The translations under genes and the position numbers were made by a program. A DNA stretch of 64,000 nucleotides from an uncultured Eggerthellaceae bacterium (lineage in GTDB: Bacteria > Actinomycetota > Coriobacteriia > Coriobacteriales > Eggerthellaceae): assembly GCA_947565915.1 (NCBI GenBank), contig CANOHY010000002.1:30156-94155 (forward strand). The letters run 5' to 3'. Below the pieces are notes generated by a model. It did no database searches. It was not told the origin of the DNA and was given only the letters and a program-made list of their open reading frames with translations. Position 1 is the stretch's first letter, and each line of letters opens with the position of its first letter. Shown in pieces: positions 43,164-57,762 of the stretch.

Positions 43164-46100
43164 GTGGCTAAGAGCAAGAAACCCACTTCTACCAGCACGT
43201 ATAGGGAGCGTAGGTCGTTTGCCAAGATTCCCGACGTCATGGACGTCCCGAACCTCATCGGCATCCAAACCGATAGCTTCCAATGGTTCATCACCGAGGG
43301 CCTGGAGCAAGCGTTTCGCGACATGAGCCCCATCGAGAACTCCACCAAGACCATGATGGTCGAGTTCGGCAAGCATGAGTTCGGCGAGCCGAAGTACACC
43401 GTGGACGAATGCAAGGAGAAGGATATCTCCTATCAGGCGCCTCTGTTCGTGGACATCCGCTTCGTGAACAAGGAGACGGGCGAGATCAAGGAGCAGCAGG
43501 TGTTCATCGGCGACTTCCCGCTGATGACGCCTCGTGGCACCTTCATCATCAATGGCACTGAGCGCGTCGTGGTGTCGCAGCTCGTGCGCTCGCCCGGCGT
43601 GTATTTCAGCGCCGATCAGGATAAGACGTCAGACCGCACTATATACAATGCGAAGATCATCCCGAGCCGCGGCGCTTGGCTCGAGTTCGAAACCGACAAG
43701 CGCGATGTGCTGCATGTGCGCATCGATCGCAAGCGCAAGCAGCCAGCCACGCTGCTTTTGCGCGCCTTGGGCCTGGCCGAGACCCGCGAGGAGATCATCG
43801 AGCTGCTCGGCGATTCCGAGATGGTTTTGCGCACGCTCGACCGCGACCCCGCCACTACGCGCGAGGAAAGCCTCATCGAGCTGTACAAGCGCTTCCGTCC
43901 GGGCGAGCCGCCCACGCTGGATAGCGCTCGCACGCTGATAGACGGCTTGTTCTTCAATCCGCAGCGCTACGATTTGGCGCGCGTGGGCCGCTACAAGATC
44001 AACAAGAAGCTGGGAGAGGACCCCAGCATCGATTCCTCCACGCTGACCACCGATGACATCGTGCTCACCATGCGCTACATCACGGCGCTGCACAATGGCG
44101 AAGAGGGCTATAGCACCGACGACATCGACCACTTCGGCAATCGCCGCATCCGCTCGGTGGGCGAGCTGATCCAGAACCAGTTCCGCATTGGCTTGTCGCG
44201 CATGGAGCGCGTGGTGCGCGAGCGCATGTCCATGCAGGAGCCTGACGAGATCACGCCACAGAGCCTGGTGAACATCCGTCCCATCGTGGCAGCCGTGAAG
44301 GAGTTCTTCGGAAGCTCGCAGCTGTCGCAGTTCATGGACCAAACGAACCCGGCGGCAGGCATCACCCACAAGCGTCGTCTGTCGGCTTTGGGCCCCGGCG
44401 GCCTCTCGCGCGAGCGCGCTGGCTTCGAGGTGCGCGACGTGCACACCTCCCACTACGGGCGCATGTGCCCCATCGAAACGCCTGAAGGCCCGAACATCGG
44501 CCTCATCGGCTCGCTGGCAACCTATGGTCGGATCAATCCCTATGGCTTCATCGAGACGCCGTACCGTCGCGTCATCGACGGCAAGGTAACCGACGAGATC
44601 GACTACCTCACGGCCGACGAGGAGGAGAACTACACCATCGCGCAGGCCAACGAGGAATTCGACCTCGAAACGCGCGTGTTCGGCAAGAAGGACGAGAACG
44701 GCAAGTTCGTGCCTGCTGCTCGCGTGCTCTGCCGCACCAAGGATGCTGCGGGCGTCTTCGGCGAGCCCGACGAGGTTGCGCCCGAGAACGTGCAGTACAT
44801 GGACGTTTCGCCGCGCCAGATGACCTCCGTGGCAACCTCGCTCATTCCGTTCCTGGAGCACGATGACGCAAACCGCGCCCTCATGGGCTCCAACATGCAG
44901 CGCCAGGCCGTGCCCCTGCTGCGTCCGACGGCACCGCTGGTGGGCACGGGCATCGAGCATCGCATCGCCGTGGACTCCGGCGAGATCCTGGTTGCTCAGA
45001 ATGCAGGCGTGGTCGATTACGTCGACGGTCAGACCATCATCATCCTGACCGACGATGGCGAGTACGACGAGTACCTCGTTCCCAAGTTCCAGCGCTCGAA
45101 CCAGTCGGGCTGCATCAACCATAGGCCCATCGTGCGCAAGGACGACCGCGTGGAGAAGGGCGACGTGCTGGCCGATGGCCCCAGCTGCGATCATGGCGAA
45201 TTGGCCTTAGGCCAGAACCTGATGATCGCCTACATGCCCTGGGAAGGCTACAACTACGAGGACGCCATCGTCATCAGCGAGCGCGTGGTGGCCGAGGACT
45301 TGCTGACCTCCATCCAGATCGCCGAGTACGAGGTGGATGCGCGCGATACGAAGCTTGGCCCCGAGGAGATCACCCGCGAGATCCCGAACATATCCGAGGA
45401 CCTCATCAGCGACCTCGATGCCGACGGCATCATCCGCATCGGCGCCGAGGTGTTCCCCGGAGACGTGCTGGTTGGCAAGGTAACCCCCAAGGGTGAAACC
45501 GAGCAAACCGCCGAGGAGCGCCTGCTGCGCGCAATCTTCGGCGAGAAGGCGCGCGAGGTGCGCGATACATCGCTGAAGGTGCCCCATGGTGCTGGTGGTC
45601 GCGTGATCGGCGTGCTGCGCTTCAGCCGCGAGAACGGCGATGAGCTCTCTCCTGGCGTGAACGAGCTCGTGCGCATCTACGTGGCCCAGAAGCGCAAGGT
45701 GCAGCAGGGCGACAAGCTTTCGGGCCGTCATGGCAACAAGGGCGTCATCTCTCGCGTGCTTCCTGTCGAGGACATGCCCTACCTGGCCGACGGCACACCC
45801 ATCGACGTTATCTTGAACCCCTTGGGCGTTCCTTCTCGTATGAACGTGGGCCAGCTGCTCGAGAACCACTTGGGCTGGGCGGCCAAATGGGGTTGGGACG
45901 ACAAGGATGATTCCGACGAGATCGTCGAAGGACCCATCTTCGTGTCGACGCCCGTCTTCGACGGTGCGCACGAGGACGAGATCTCGGACTGCATCGAGCG
46001 TGCCAACCGCAATCTCATCAACATGAACCATGCGAAGTATGGCGACAAGGCACGTGATGAGTTCGTGCCGCAGCTATCGCGTACGGGCAAGACATGGCTC

Positions 46101-46732
46101 TACGACGGTCGCACGGGCGAGAAGTTCCGCGAGCCCATCACCGTGGGACAAACCTACATGCTGAAGTTGGGCCACATGGTGGACGACAAGATCCACGCGC
46201 GTTCCACCGGTCCTTACAGCCTCATCACGCAGCAGCCCCTCGGCGGCAAAGCCAAGTTCGGTGGCCAGCGCTTCGGCGAGATGGAGGTGTGGGCCCTCTA
46301 CGCGTACGGTGCTTCGCACGTGCTGCAAGAGATCCTCACTGTGAAGTCCGACGACACCGCAGGCCGTGTGAAGTCCTACGAATCCATCGTGAAGGGCGAC
46401 AACATCCCCGCAGCCGAGGTGCCCGAGAGCTTCAAGGTGCTGGTGAAGGAGATGCGCTCGCTGGGCCTCAACGTGGAGCTTGAGGGCCATGACCTCAAGC
46501 CGTTCGACATCGATAACGACGTCGAAGAGGTTGAGGAGACGAATCTGTATCAGGCAATGGCCGGTCAGGGCAGCAAGGATGAGGAAGAGGACGAGAAGAC
46601 GCTCGATAGCATCGTTGCCGACCTCGGAGACTTGCTGGGCGACCTGAACCTAGGCGACGCAGCGGGCGATGAGGAGCTAATCGGTGCCCCTGCAGGCAAT
46701 GACGAACAGACTGGAGAGGGGGAGGAGCTCTA

Positions 46733-46733
<1 letters not shown>
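43164..46733 (+). CDS. rpoB: DNA-directed RNA polymerase beta subunit
   Basis: Core RNA polymerase subunit, 1189 residues. The rifampicin-pocket region reads [30 protein letters not shown] split over the usual positions, with intact wild-type residues. [17 protein letters not shown] [15 protein letters not shown] and the C-terminal [23 protein letters not shown] are conserved. The N-terminus starts with a short basic leader ([18 protein letters not shown]). The last 60 residues are acidic and variable. GTG start after a strong ribosome site. rplJL is not adjacent. Stop and rpoC start overlap (TAATG). Confidence 0.97.
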
Positions 46734-51151
<4,418 letters not shown>

Positions 51152-51179
51152 GATAGGCGCCCCGAGGGGTTCAAACTAG

Positions 51180-51208
51180 AGAAAGCGGCAGGCGATCTGC
51201 CGCTTTCT
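51180..51208 (+). terminator. terminator after rpoC
   Basis: A perfect 12-bp stem, AGAAAGCGGCAG (51180-51191) with CTGCCGCTTTCT (51197-51208), closes a 5-nt loop. It ends the rpoBC transcript and separates it from hisE. Confidence 0.85.
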
Positions 51209-51274
51209 CGTATCGAGAGAAGGCCAAACCCTGTTTATCGCGACGTGGCGCAGGGATATCACGTGAGGCAAGCT

Positions 51275-51724
51275 ATGGCAGATAAGCTCTATATTCCCGA
51301 AGGCGAAGAGGCGCTCGATTCGCAGATCGGCTCCTCGCTCGAGGCGCTTTCAGCCACCATCGCTGCGCGCCGGGCGGCTGGCGAGGAAAGCTACACGCAT
51401 GCTCTTCTGGTGGGGCCAGCAGACAAGCTCTTGAAGAAGGTCATGGAAGAGGCAGGAGAAGTGGCTCTTGCTGCCAAGGACATCGAGGCGCTTCGCTTGG
51501 CCCAGGCGGTTGGATCGGTGGATGCTGTCGATGAGCGCCTGGACGGGGCCGAGGACCATCTTCGCTATGAGTCGGCGGATGTGGTGTATCACCTTCTAGT
51601 GGTCTTGGAACGTTATGGCATTTCCATGGACGAGCTCGCAGCCGAGCTCAATGCGCGCATGACGAGCGAAGAGCGTCCACGAGGTGCAGCGCTCATCGCA
51701 GACGAGCATATCAAGAGGGGGTAG
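51275..51724 (+). CDS. hisE: phosphoribosyl-ATP pyrophosphatase
   Basis: Second step of histidine synthesis. The ATG at 51275 has GAGG upstream and starts the protein proper (149 residues). The MazG-like core is LLKKVMEEAGEVALAAKD and RYESADVVYHLLVVLERYG, holding the metal-binding Glu/Asp residues. It is longer than the usual 90-110 residues owing to an N-terminal segment, a mid insert (RLAQAVGSVDAVDERLDGAE) and a tail. No other his gene is near; glmM follows by 3 bp. Confidence 0.88.
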   Translation: MADKLYIPEGEEALDSQIGSSLEALSATIAARRAAGEESYTHALLVGPADKLLKKVMEEAGEVALAAKDIEALRLAQAVGSVDAVDERLDGAEDHLRYESADVVYHLLVVLERYGISMDELAAELNARMTSEERPRGAALIADEHIKRG

Positions 51725-51727
51725 CAT

Positions 51728-53080
51728 ATGGCACGCATGTTCGGAACCGATGGCGTACGAGGTTTGGTGAACAAGGAGCTCACGTGCGATATCGCCTACA
51801 AGCTCGGGCAGGCAGCCGTGGTATTCCTGGGCCCGCAGATCGTGGTTGGCAAGGATACGCGCATTTCGGGAGACATGTTGGAAGCTGCGGTATGCGCAGG
51901 CGTGATGAGTGCGGGAGGAACCGCTCTCATCACCGGCGTGCTGCCCACGCCCGGCATCGCGTTTCTCGTGCGCGAGCTTCACTGCGATGGGGGCGTGGTC
52001 ATATCGGCATCGCATAACCCGCCTCAGTACAATGGCATCAAGTTCTTCGACTCGCAGGGCTTCAAGTTGCCCGATGAGGTCGAGGACCGGATCGAGGCAT
52101 TCTGCGTTGCCGGGGGATTAGAAGCTGGTTCCTATGATAGCTTCGAGCTGGCTAGCGGCGATGCTACGGGCATTTCGGTTCCCATCGAGAACGCCTGCGA
52201 CCTCTACATCGACCACGCGGTGCAAAGCGTGCTTTCCCAGGATACCGACTTCAACGGCTTGCATGTGGCCATTGATGCGGGCCATGGCGCATCTTCGTAC
52301 ACGAGCCCCGAGGCATTTCGCCGCTTGGGCGCTCGCGTTACGGTTATAAACGACGACTACAACGGCACGGACATAAACGTGGGATGCGGTTCCACGCATC
52401 TCGAGGCGCTAGAGGCGCTGATGAGCGAATCGGGTGCCGACATTGGCGTTGCGCACGACGGCGATGCCGACCGCGTGATGCTGATGACACCTGAGGGCGA
52501 TGTGATCGACGGCGACTTCGTAGCAGCCACTTTGGCGCGCGACATGTCCCAGCGTGGCGTGCTTCCCGGTAACACGGTGGTGAGCACGGTGATGTGCAAC
52601 CTCGGTTTCATGCATGCCATGCGCGATGCTGGCATCAACGTGGTGCAAACCAAGGTGGGGGACCGCTACGTGCTTGAGGAAATGCGTGCTTCGGGGTATC
52701 GCATTGGCGGCGAGCAATCGGGGCATATGATACTGCTCGACTACAACTCCACAGGCGATGGGCTTGTCACGGCCACCCAGTATCTGGCAGCTGCCTTGCG
52801 TTGCGAAGGCGGCCTTTCGGAAGCGGCTTCAGTCATGAGGCGTTTTCCGCAAACGCTCGTTAACGTTCGCGTGGCCAATAAGCATGCCCTCGAGGGCAAT
52901 GATGCCATAGCGCAGGCCGTGCACGCAGCCGAGGCGGAGCTTGGCGACGATGGCCGGGTGCTCATTCGTCCCAGCGGCACCGAACCGCTTGTGCGCGTGA
53001 TGGTGGAAGCATCCGACCAAGACGTTGCCGAAGCCCTTGCCAGTCGCATTGCGACAGTAGTGGAAGCCGAGATCAGCTAA
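51728..53080 (+). CDS. glmM: phosphoglucosamine mutase
   Basis: Converts glucosamine-6-phosphate to glucosamine-1-phosphate for peptidoglycan precursors. The 450 residues start ARMFGTDGVRGLVN. The phosphoserine is about Ser95 in VVISASHNPPQYNG, the metal loop is DGDADRVM, the sugar-recognition motif is GEQSGHM and the phosphate site is IRPSGTEPLVRVM. Near-overlap with hisE suggests co-transcription. Confidence 0.94.
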   Translation: MARMFGTDGVRGLVNKELTCDIAYKLGQAAVVFLGPQIVVGKDTRISGDMLEAAVCAGVMSAGGTALITGVLPTPGIAFLVRELHCDGGVVISASHNPPQYNGIKFFDSQGFKLPDEVEDRIEAFCVAGGLEAGSYDSFELASGDATGISVPIENACDLYIDHAVQSVLSQDTDFNGLHVAIDAGHGASSYTSPEAFRRLGARVTVINDDYNGTDINVGCGSTHLEALEALMSESGADIGVAHDGDADRVMLMTPEGDVIDGDFVAATLARDMSQRGVLPGNTVVSTVMCNLGFMHAMRDAGINVVQTKVGDRYVLEEMRASGYRIGGEQSGHMILLDYNSTGDGLVTATQYLAAALRCEGGLSEAASVMRRFPQTLVNVRVANKHALEGNDAIAQAVHAAEAELGDDGRVLIRPSGTEPLVRVMVEASDQDVAEALASRIATVVEAEIS

Positions 53081-53133
53081 ACTTGTCGAGCTGCGTGCTT
53101 CCGGCAATCCTTCTCTAGACCACGGCTACCCTG

Positions 53134-53168
53134 TTTGCCTAAAGCATTCACTGGATGCTTTAGGCAAA
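53134..53168. terminator. hairpin between glmM and ppk1, first
   Basis: A perfect 14-bp stem TTTGCCTAAAGCAT (53134-53147) with ATGCTTTAGGCAAA (53155-53168) around a 7-nt loop. Lying between convergent genes, it could end transcription from both sides. Confidence 0.75.
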
Positions 53169-53196
53169 TGCGGTCGCCTCCTTCGCCCATTGAAGA

Positions 53197-53221
53197 GGGA
53201 ATCGCCTTTCTGGCGATTCCC
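53197..53221. terminator. hairpin between glmM and ppk1, second
   Basis: A perfect 10-bp stem GGGAATCGCC (53197-53206) with GGCGATTCCC (53212-53221) around TTTCT. It follows the first hairpin by 28 bp. The remaining 99 bp before the ppk1 stop hold no recognisable gene. Confidence 0.65.
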
Positions 53222-53320
53222 GGATTATGCGCTCAGAGGGTTTCTCGAAGGATTGCCGAAAGCACATACTTGAAGCAAGCGGCTCAAAGGACATCCTTCT
53301 AAGTCGCTTGCGCATGCTAC

Positions 53321-56300
53321 TTACTTGTTGCGGTGGAAGAAGCGGCGCTTCTTCGGCGGCATCACGATGCCCTCGTTCTGCCTCGAGAAGAAACCGCTTT
53401 CAGCGGCCTGTCGCGATGCCATTTCCGCATCTGCTTCGCGCGGGACGATGTCCTCTATGCTGAGTTCCTGCAACTTGGCTGCCTGCGTTGGGCGCTCGGT
53501 TGGCGCGAAGAGCAACTCGTCGAGCGACGGTCCTTGCATTCTGCGTGCCTCGTCTGCTGGGATGAAGGGCACCACCGTGTTGCTCGCATTCACGGTGGGC
53601 ACCGGTTGCGGTATCACCGTTGGCGTGAGGTCCTGCTGATAGAGGGGGTAGGGCTGCACCGTCTCCTGCATGGCCTCGGTCTGTTCTTGCACCATCATAG
53701 GCTGTTCTTGCATGGGAGAAGGTTGCATGGGCATCGGCGATGCTTGCGTGGACACGTGCTGCTCGGTCGAAGACGGCTCGCGTAGCGGCTCTTGTTGCTC
53801 TTGGGCCGACTGCTGCGCAGATGGCTGCCCTTGAGCTGCGGCAGGCTGCGTTGCCTCTGCCTGCTCTTTGCTGGGCTCGATGCCCTCCACCGCAAATCGC
53901 TCTTCAGCTACCAGCTTGTCGGCAGGCGTTGCTGCGGCAACGGGCGTCTCGGCAACCTGCTTCGCCTCGCCTTCTTCAGCAGACGTTGCTGTGGCACGAG
54001 GTTGCTCCTGCACTGGTTGCGACTCGGGAGATGCCACTACCGGTTCGGGAGCGTTCGAAGTCTGCGCCTCCGCCTGTTCGAGCGCTTCTGCTTGCAAGGC
54101 TTCGTCGAGGCTCTTTGGCAAAGCGACGTCAGCGACTCCAGTTTCCACGATTCCAGAAGGCCTGGTGAGATCATCGACGGAAGCGGGTTCGTCATAGATC
54201 GAGTAAGCGGCGGGTTGAACGTGCAGCTCACTCGCGTTGCCCGCATCCGCTGCCGACTGGGTTGCCGGGGCAACTGCAGCAGGCTGGGTCGATTGCGCCA
54301 CCGTTTCCGCCGCCAGGGCTGCTTGCTCGATGAGCGCTGCTTGCGAATCGTAGGCCGGCCGAGGATTGCCCGAATCGTCGAGCGAGGTCAGGGTTCCCAA
54401 GGGCGTATAGGTCTCATCGGGGCGCATCTCGCGCAGTTTCGCCGTGTCGTGCATGCAGATGCTGTTGTACACCAAGATGCGCCGCTTCAGTTCGGCATCC
54501 AGCACCGGCCAAGCTATCTCGATGCGCTTGTTCAGGTTGCGTGTCATCAAATCGGCGCTGCTCAGGTACACTGTTTGGTCCTCGTCGGCGCCGAAGCAGT
54601 AGATGCGGCTGTGCTCAAGCAGCCGTCCGATCAGCGATACCACGCGCACATTGTCGGTGTCGCCTGCAACGTGCGGCACCAGGCAGCAAATGCCCCGTGC
54701 CAACAACGTGACGGGCACGCCCGCACGCGAGGCCGCGGCTATCTTCTCGATGACCTCCTTGTCGGTTATCGCATTCGTCTTCAGGAAAGCGCCGCATGGC
54801 AAGCCGCGCACGGCGCGTTCGATCTGTCCATCGAGCTCGCGCATGATCAGCGACTTTATCTGCAACGGAGCAACGCGCAGCACCTGGTAGCTGTCGGAGA
54901 TGTTCTCCAGCTGCATGTTGCGGAAGAATTCGTGGGCATCGTGCGCGAAGGCGTCGCTTGTGGTTATGAAGCTCAAATCGGTGTAGAGGCGTGCCGTCTT
55001 CTCGTTGTAGTTGCCTGTACCCAGTTGCGTGATGTGCTGCAGGCTGCCATCGGGAAGCCGTCGCGTTATGCAGCAGATCTTCGAGTGCACCTTGAAGTCG
55101 CGAAAACCATAGATCACGTTGCATCCGGCTTCCTCGAAGCGATGCGACCAATCGATATTGTTGCTCTCGTCGAAGCGAGCGCGAAGCTCGAAGAGAGTGG
55201 TGACCTCCTTGCCCATCTCGGCTGCGGAAATGAGCGCTTCGGCCAAATGGGATTGCCTGGCCAAGCGGTAGAGCGTGATCTTGATGGAGATGACGTACGG
55301 GTCGAGCGCAGCTTCGCGCAAGAGCATCACGAAGGGGTCCATGGATTCGTACGGGTAGAAGAGCAGCGTATCGCGTTCGACCACTTGGTCGATGATTCGA
55401 CGCGAGCGATCGAAGCAGACCGGCCACGCGGGGTCGAAGGGCTTGTACTTCAAATCCTCGAGCTTCTGCGGGTCGATGAGCGCTCCCATGTTGGCAACGA
55501 AGCTCAGGTCGAGCGGCACGCGCGTGTTGTACACCTGGTAGGGCTTCAAGCGCAACCTCTTCAGCAGCAACGATTGCAGCACCGGCGAGAGGGGACGTTC
55601 GCATTCAAGGCGCACAGGAGCCAAGCGATCGCGCTTCTTCAGCAAGCGGCGCATGTGCTCTCGGTAGTCCTCGTCCAGCTCGTCGATGCCTTGGGAAGCG
55701 TCAAGGTCGGCATTGCGCGTTACGCAGATGACGTTGGTGTGCTTCACCTTGTACATGCTGAAGATGTGCGATGCGAACATCTCTATCACATGCTCCAGCA
55801 AGATGAACGGGCATCCGGGCCCCGGCAGCTTTATCACGCGCTCGCATTGATGCGGCAACGGGATGAGCCCCAGAAGCACGCCCTCCGCGCCCTTGTCCTT
55901 GGATGCCTTCGCCTTGTCACGCTCCTTCTTCGCCTTCTTGCGCTCGGCTGATGCCTTCTCGTCGTCGAGGCGAACGACGATGTAGAGCTTCCCGTTCTCC
56001 AGGTGAGGGAAGGGGTGGCGCGAATTGACGATTTGAGGCGAGAGCACCGGCTCGATGCCCTTGCGCAGCAGGTCGAAGAGGTAGTCTTGCTGCTCGCTGG
56101 TGAGGTCGTTGGGTCGCAAGTGCCTGATGCCCTGTTTGGCGAGCAGTCCGCGCACGTGCTCGTAGATGGATTCCTCGATTGGGTAGAGCTCGTGACAGCG
56201 CTCGTGGATGGCGCGCAATTGCTGCTTCACCGTCATGTTCGTCTTCGAGTCGGTCACTGGGGGCGATACCGCCAGGAGGTCGGTAAGGCTGCCCACGCGC

Positions 56301-56518
56301 ACCATGAAGAACTCTTGCAGGTTAGAGCTGAATATCGAGATGAAGTTCAAGCGCTCCAGCAACGGGATGGAATCGTCGGCGCCCAAGTCCAGCACGCGCT
56401 CGTTGAACGAGAGCCAAGAGAGCTCCCTGTTCTGCATGTAGGGTGACGCTACCGATTCCTCGTCATCGAACCCTGCGAAGACCTCGTCGGCGGTTATGCG
56501 CTCTTCGAATTGGGACAT
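53321..56518 (-). CDS. ppk1: polyphosphate kinase 1 with 300-residue low-complexity C-terminal extension
   Basis: Polymerises phosphate from ATP. The ATG at 56518 is spaced correctly from AAGGA and gives 1065 residues. The PPK1 core fills the first 720 or so: NRELSWLSFNERVLDLG, SSNLQEFFMVRVG, FHPYES-type FYPYESMDPFVMLLREAA, the catalytic His region FKVHSKICCI, LGTGNYNEKTARLYTDLS and a second HKD-like part (YLSSADLMTRNLNKRIEI). A Lys-rich insert lies near residue 205. The last 300 or more residues are rich in Ala, Gln, Glu and Pro, with a Met/Gln patch, ending in a basic PPKKRRFFHRNK. This tail is absent from normal PPK1 and may localise the enzyme; that is inference. Confidence 0.92.
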   Translation of the reverse strand: MSQFEERITADEVFAGFDDEESVASPYMQNRELSWLSFNERVLDLGADDSIPLLERLNFISIFSSNLQEFFMVRVGSLTDLLAVSPPVTDSKTNMTVKQQLRAIHERCHELYPIEESIYEHVRGLLAKQGIRHLRPNDLTSEQQDYLFDLLRKGIEPVLSPQIVNSRHPFPHLENGKLYIVVRLDDEKASAERKKAKKERDKAKASKDKGAEGVLLGLIPLPHQCERVIKLPGPGCPFILLEHVIEMFASHIFSMYKVKHTNVICVTRNADLDASQGIDELDEDYREHMRRLLKKRDRLAPVRLECERPLSPVLQSLLLKRLRLKPYQVYNTRVPLDLSFVANMGALIDPQKLEDLKYKPFDPAWPVCFDRSRRIIDQVVERDTLLFYPYESMDPFVMLLREAALDPYVISIKITLYRLARQSHLAEALISAAEMGKEVTTLFELRARFDESNNIDWSHRFEEAGCNVIYGFRDFKVHSKICCITRRLPDGSLQHITQLGTGNYNEKTARLYTDLSFITTSDAFAHDAHEFFRNMQLENISDSYQVLRVAPLQIKSLIMRELDGQIERAVRGLPCGAFLKTNAITDKEVIEKIAAASRAGVPVTLLARGICCLVPHVAGDTDNVRVVSLIGRLLEHSRIYCFGADEDQTVYLSSADLMTRNLNKRIEIAWPVLDAELKRRILVYNSICMHDTAKLREMRPDETYTPLGTLTSLDDSGNPRPAYDSQAALIEQAALAAETVAQSTQPAAVAPATQSAADAGNASELHVQPAAYSIYDEPASVDDLTRPSGIVETGVADVALPKSLDEALQAEALEQAEAQTSNAPEPVVASPESQPVQEQPRATATSAEEGEAKQVAETPVAAATPADKLVAEERFAVEGIEPSKEQAEATQPAAAQGQPSAQQSAQEQQEPLREPSSTEQHVSTQASPMPMQPSPMQEQPMMVQEQTEAMQETVQPYPLYQQDLTPTVIPQPVPTVNASNTVVPFIPADEARRMQGPSLDELLFAPTERPTQAAKLQELSIEDIVPREADAEMASRQAAESGFFSRQNEGIVMPPKKRRFFHRNK

Positions 56519-56663
56519 GGGCATTCCTTCCCGCAGCCTTTGGCCTGATATTAGCACAGAGGCCCTGCGAACTGGGGATAATCCCCGCTTTCATAAGGTA
56601 TGATGCATAGTGAGCATGCACAGGCAGTTGGTTGCGATCTTTTGCCAAGGAAAGGAGGCGCGC

Positions 56664-57734
56664 GTGAGAAACAAGGAGTTCTCGTTCTACAGCCAGCCTC
56701 CGGCCACGGGCGAGGATTACGTCCAGAAGCTGCCCCAGACCAAGCGGGCGCGCTTTCTGCGCAAGAGCTCCTGGCGAGCGGTGTTCGTCATCGCCATTCT
56801 GGTGCTCGCAGCTTCGCTCATAGCGCTGGGCACCATAACGGTGAGCTACTTCCAAGGCCAGCAGAAATACGGCAAGCTGGCCCAGAACTTCGAGCTCACC
56901 GACGACTTGTCCACCATGACCGTGAACTGGTCGGCGCTGCGCGCTATAAACCCCGATGTGGTGGCTTGGGTATACGTGCCGAACACCAACATCAACTACC
57001 CGGTGGTTCGCGGCAAGGACAACGACTACTACCTCAGCCACGATTTCGAAGGCGAGGAAGGCTGGCTTGCCACGTTCGGCACCATCTTCATGGACTACCG
57101 TGACGTGCCCAACTGGAAAGACGACGCGTACTACTTCTACGGGCATCACATGAACGACGGCTCCATGTTCGCCGCCGTTGCGCAGATGGCCGATCAGGGA
57201 ACCTTCGACAACGCGCGCATCGTCTACCTCCTTACGCCGCAAGGAAACTTCCGGCTGCGAAGCTTCGCGCTGATCCATTGCGACGCCGACTACGCCTTGG
57301 TGCAGATCACCTTCCCCGAAAAGGAGCAAATGCAGGCTTACGTCCAAGAGCAGATCAACGCTTCCATAGTGAACCCGGGCACTATTCCAGCTGCGCGGGA
57401 CATAAGCAAGGTGTTCTGCTTGGCCACCTGCGACAACTACTCGGTCGGGCGCTATGCGCTGTTCGCTTACATCGAGGAGACCACCGTGCCGGACATAACC
57501 TCCGACAAGCCAAGGACGAACACGAGCAAGCGAGCAGAGATAAGCGATCGCATGGTGGATGACGATGGCAGCGCCGAGGTTGTGGGCTCTGAGAGATACA
57601 AGGACCTGGTTGGCGACGAAGGCGATGCGGCTGCGCAAACGGGCGATTCGGGCGATTCGGGCAATGCGAACAATGCGACTGGCACAGGGAACGCAGGTAA
57701 TGCGCCTGGTGCAGATGGCACTGCCGATGAATGA
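56664..57734 (+). CDS. class B sortase with disordered C-terminal tail
   Basis: A membrane-anchored transpeptidase of 356 residues. The GTG at 56664 follows AGGAGG (56652-56657). One membrane helix (about 38-62, AVFVIAILVLAASLIALG) is preceded by basic residues. The sortase B fold shows NPDVVAWVYVPNTNINYPVV, YYFYGHHMNDGSMF (catalytic His about 161), VFCLATCDN (Cys256) and SVGRYALFAYI (Arg263). About 85 residues of Asp/Gly/Asn/Ala-rich tail follow, which is unusual. No sorting-signal substrate is in the window. Divergent from ppk1. Confidence 0.88.
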   Translation: MRNKEFSFYSQPPATGEDYVQKLPQTKRARFLRKSSWRAVFVIAILVLAASLIALGTITVSYFQGQQKYGKLAQNFELTDDLSTMTVNWSALRAINPDVVAWVYVPNTNINYPVVRGKDNDYYLSHDFEGEEGWLATFGTIFMDYRDVPNWKDDAYYFYGHHMNDGSMFAAVAQMADQGTFDNARIVYLLTPQGNFRLRSFALIHCDADYALVQITFPEKEQMQAYVQEQINASIVNPGTIPAARDISKVFCLATCDNYSVGRYALFAYIEETTVPDITSDKPRTNTSKRAEISDRMVDDDGSAEVVGSERYKDLVGDEGDAAAQTGDSGDSGNANNATGTGNAGNAPGADGTADE

Positions 57735-57762
57735 TCAAGGGCAAACCACGAAAGGACCTTTC

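Noticed and set aside
53792..55951. Plus-strand open frame of 719 codons opposite ppk1
   Set aside because: The minus strand encodes a clear PPK1; the opposite frame has no recognisable motif.
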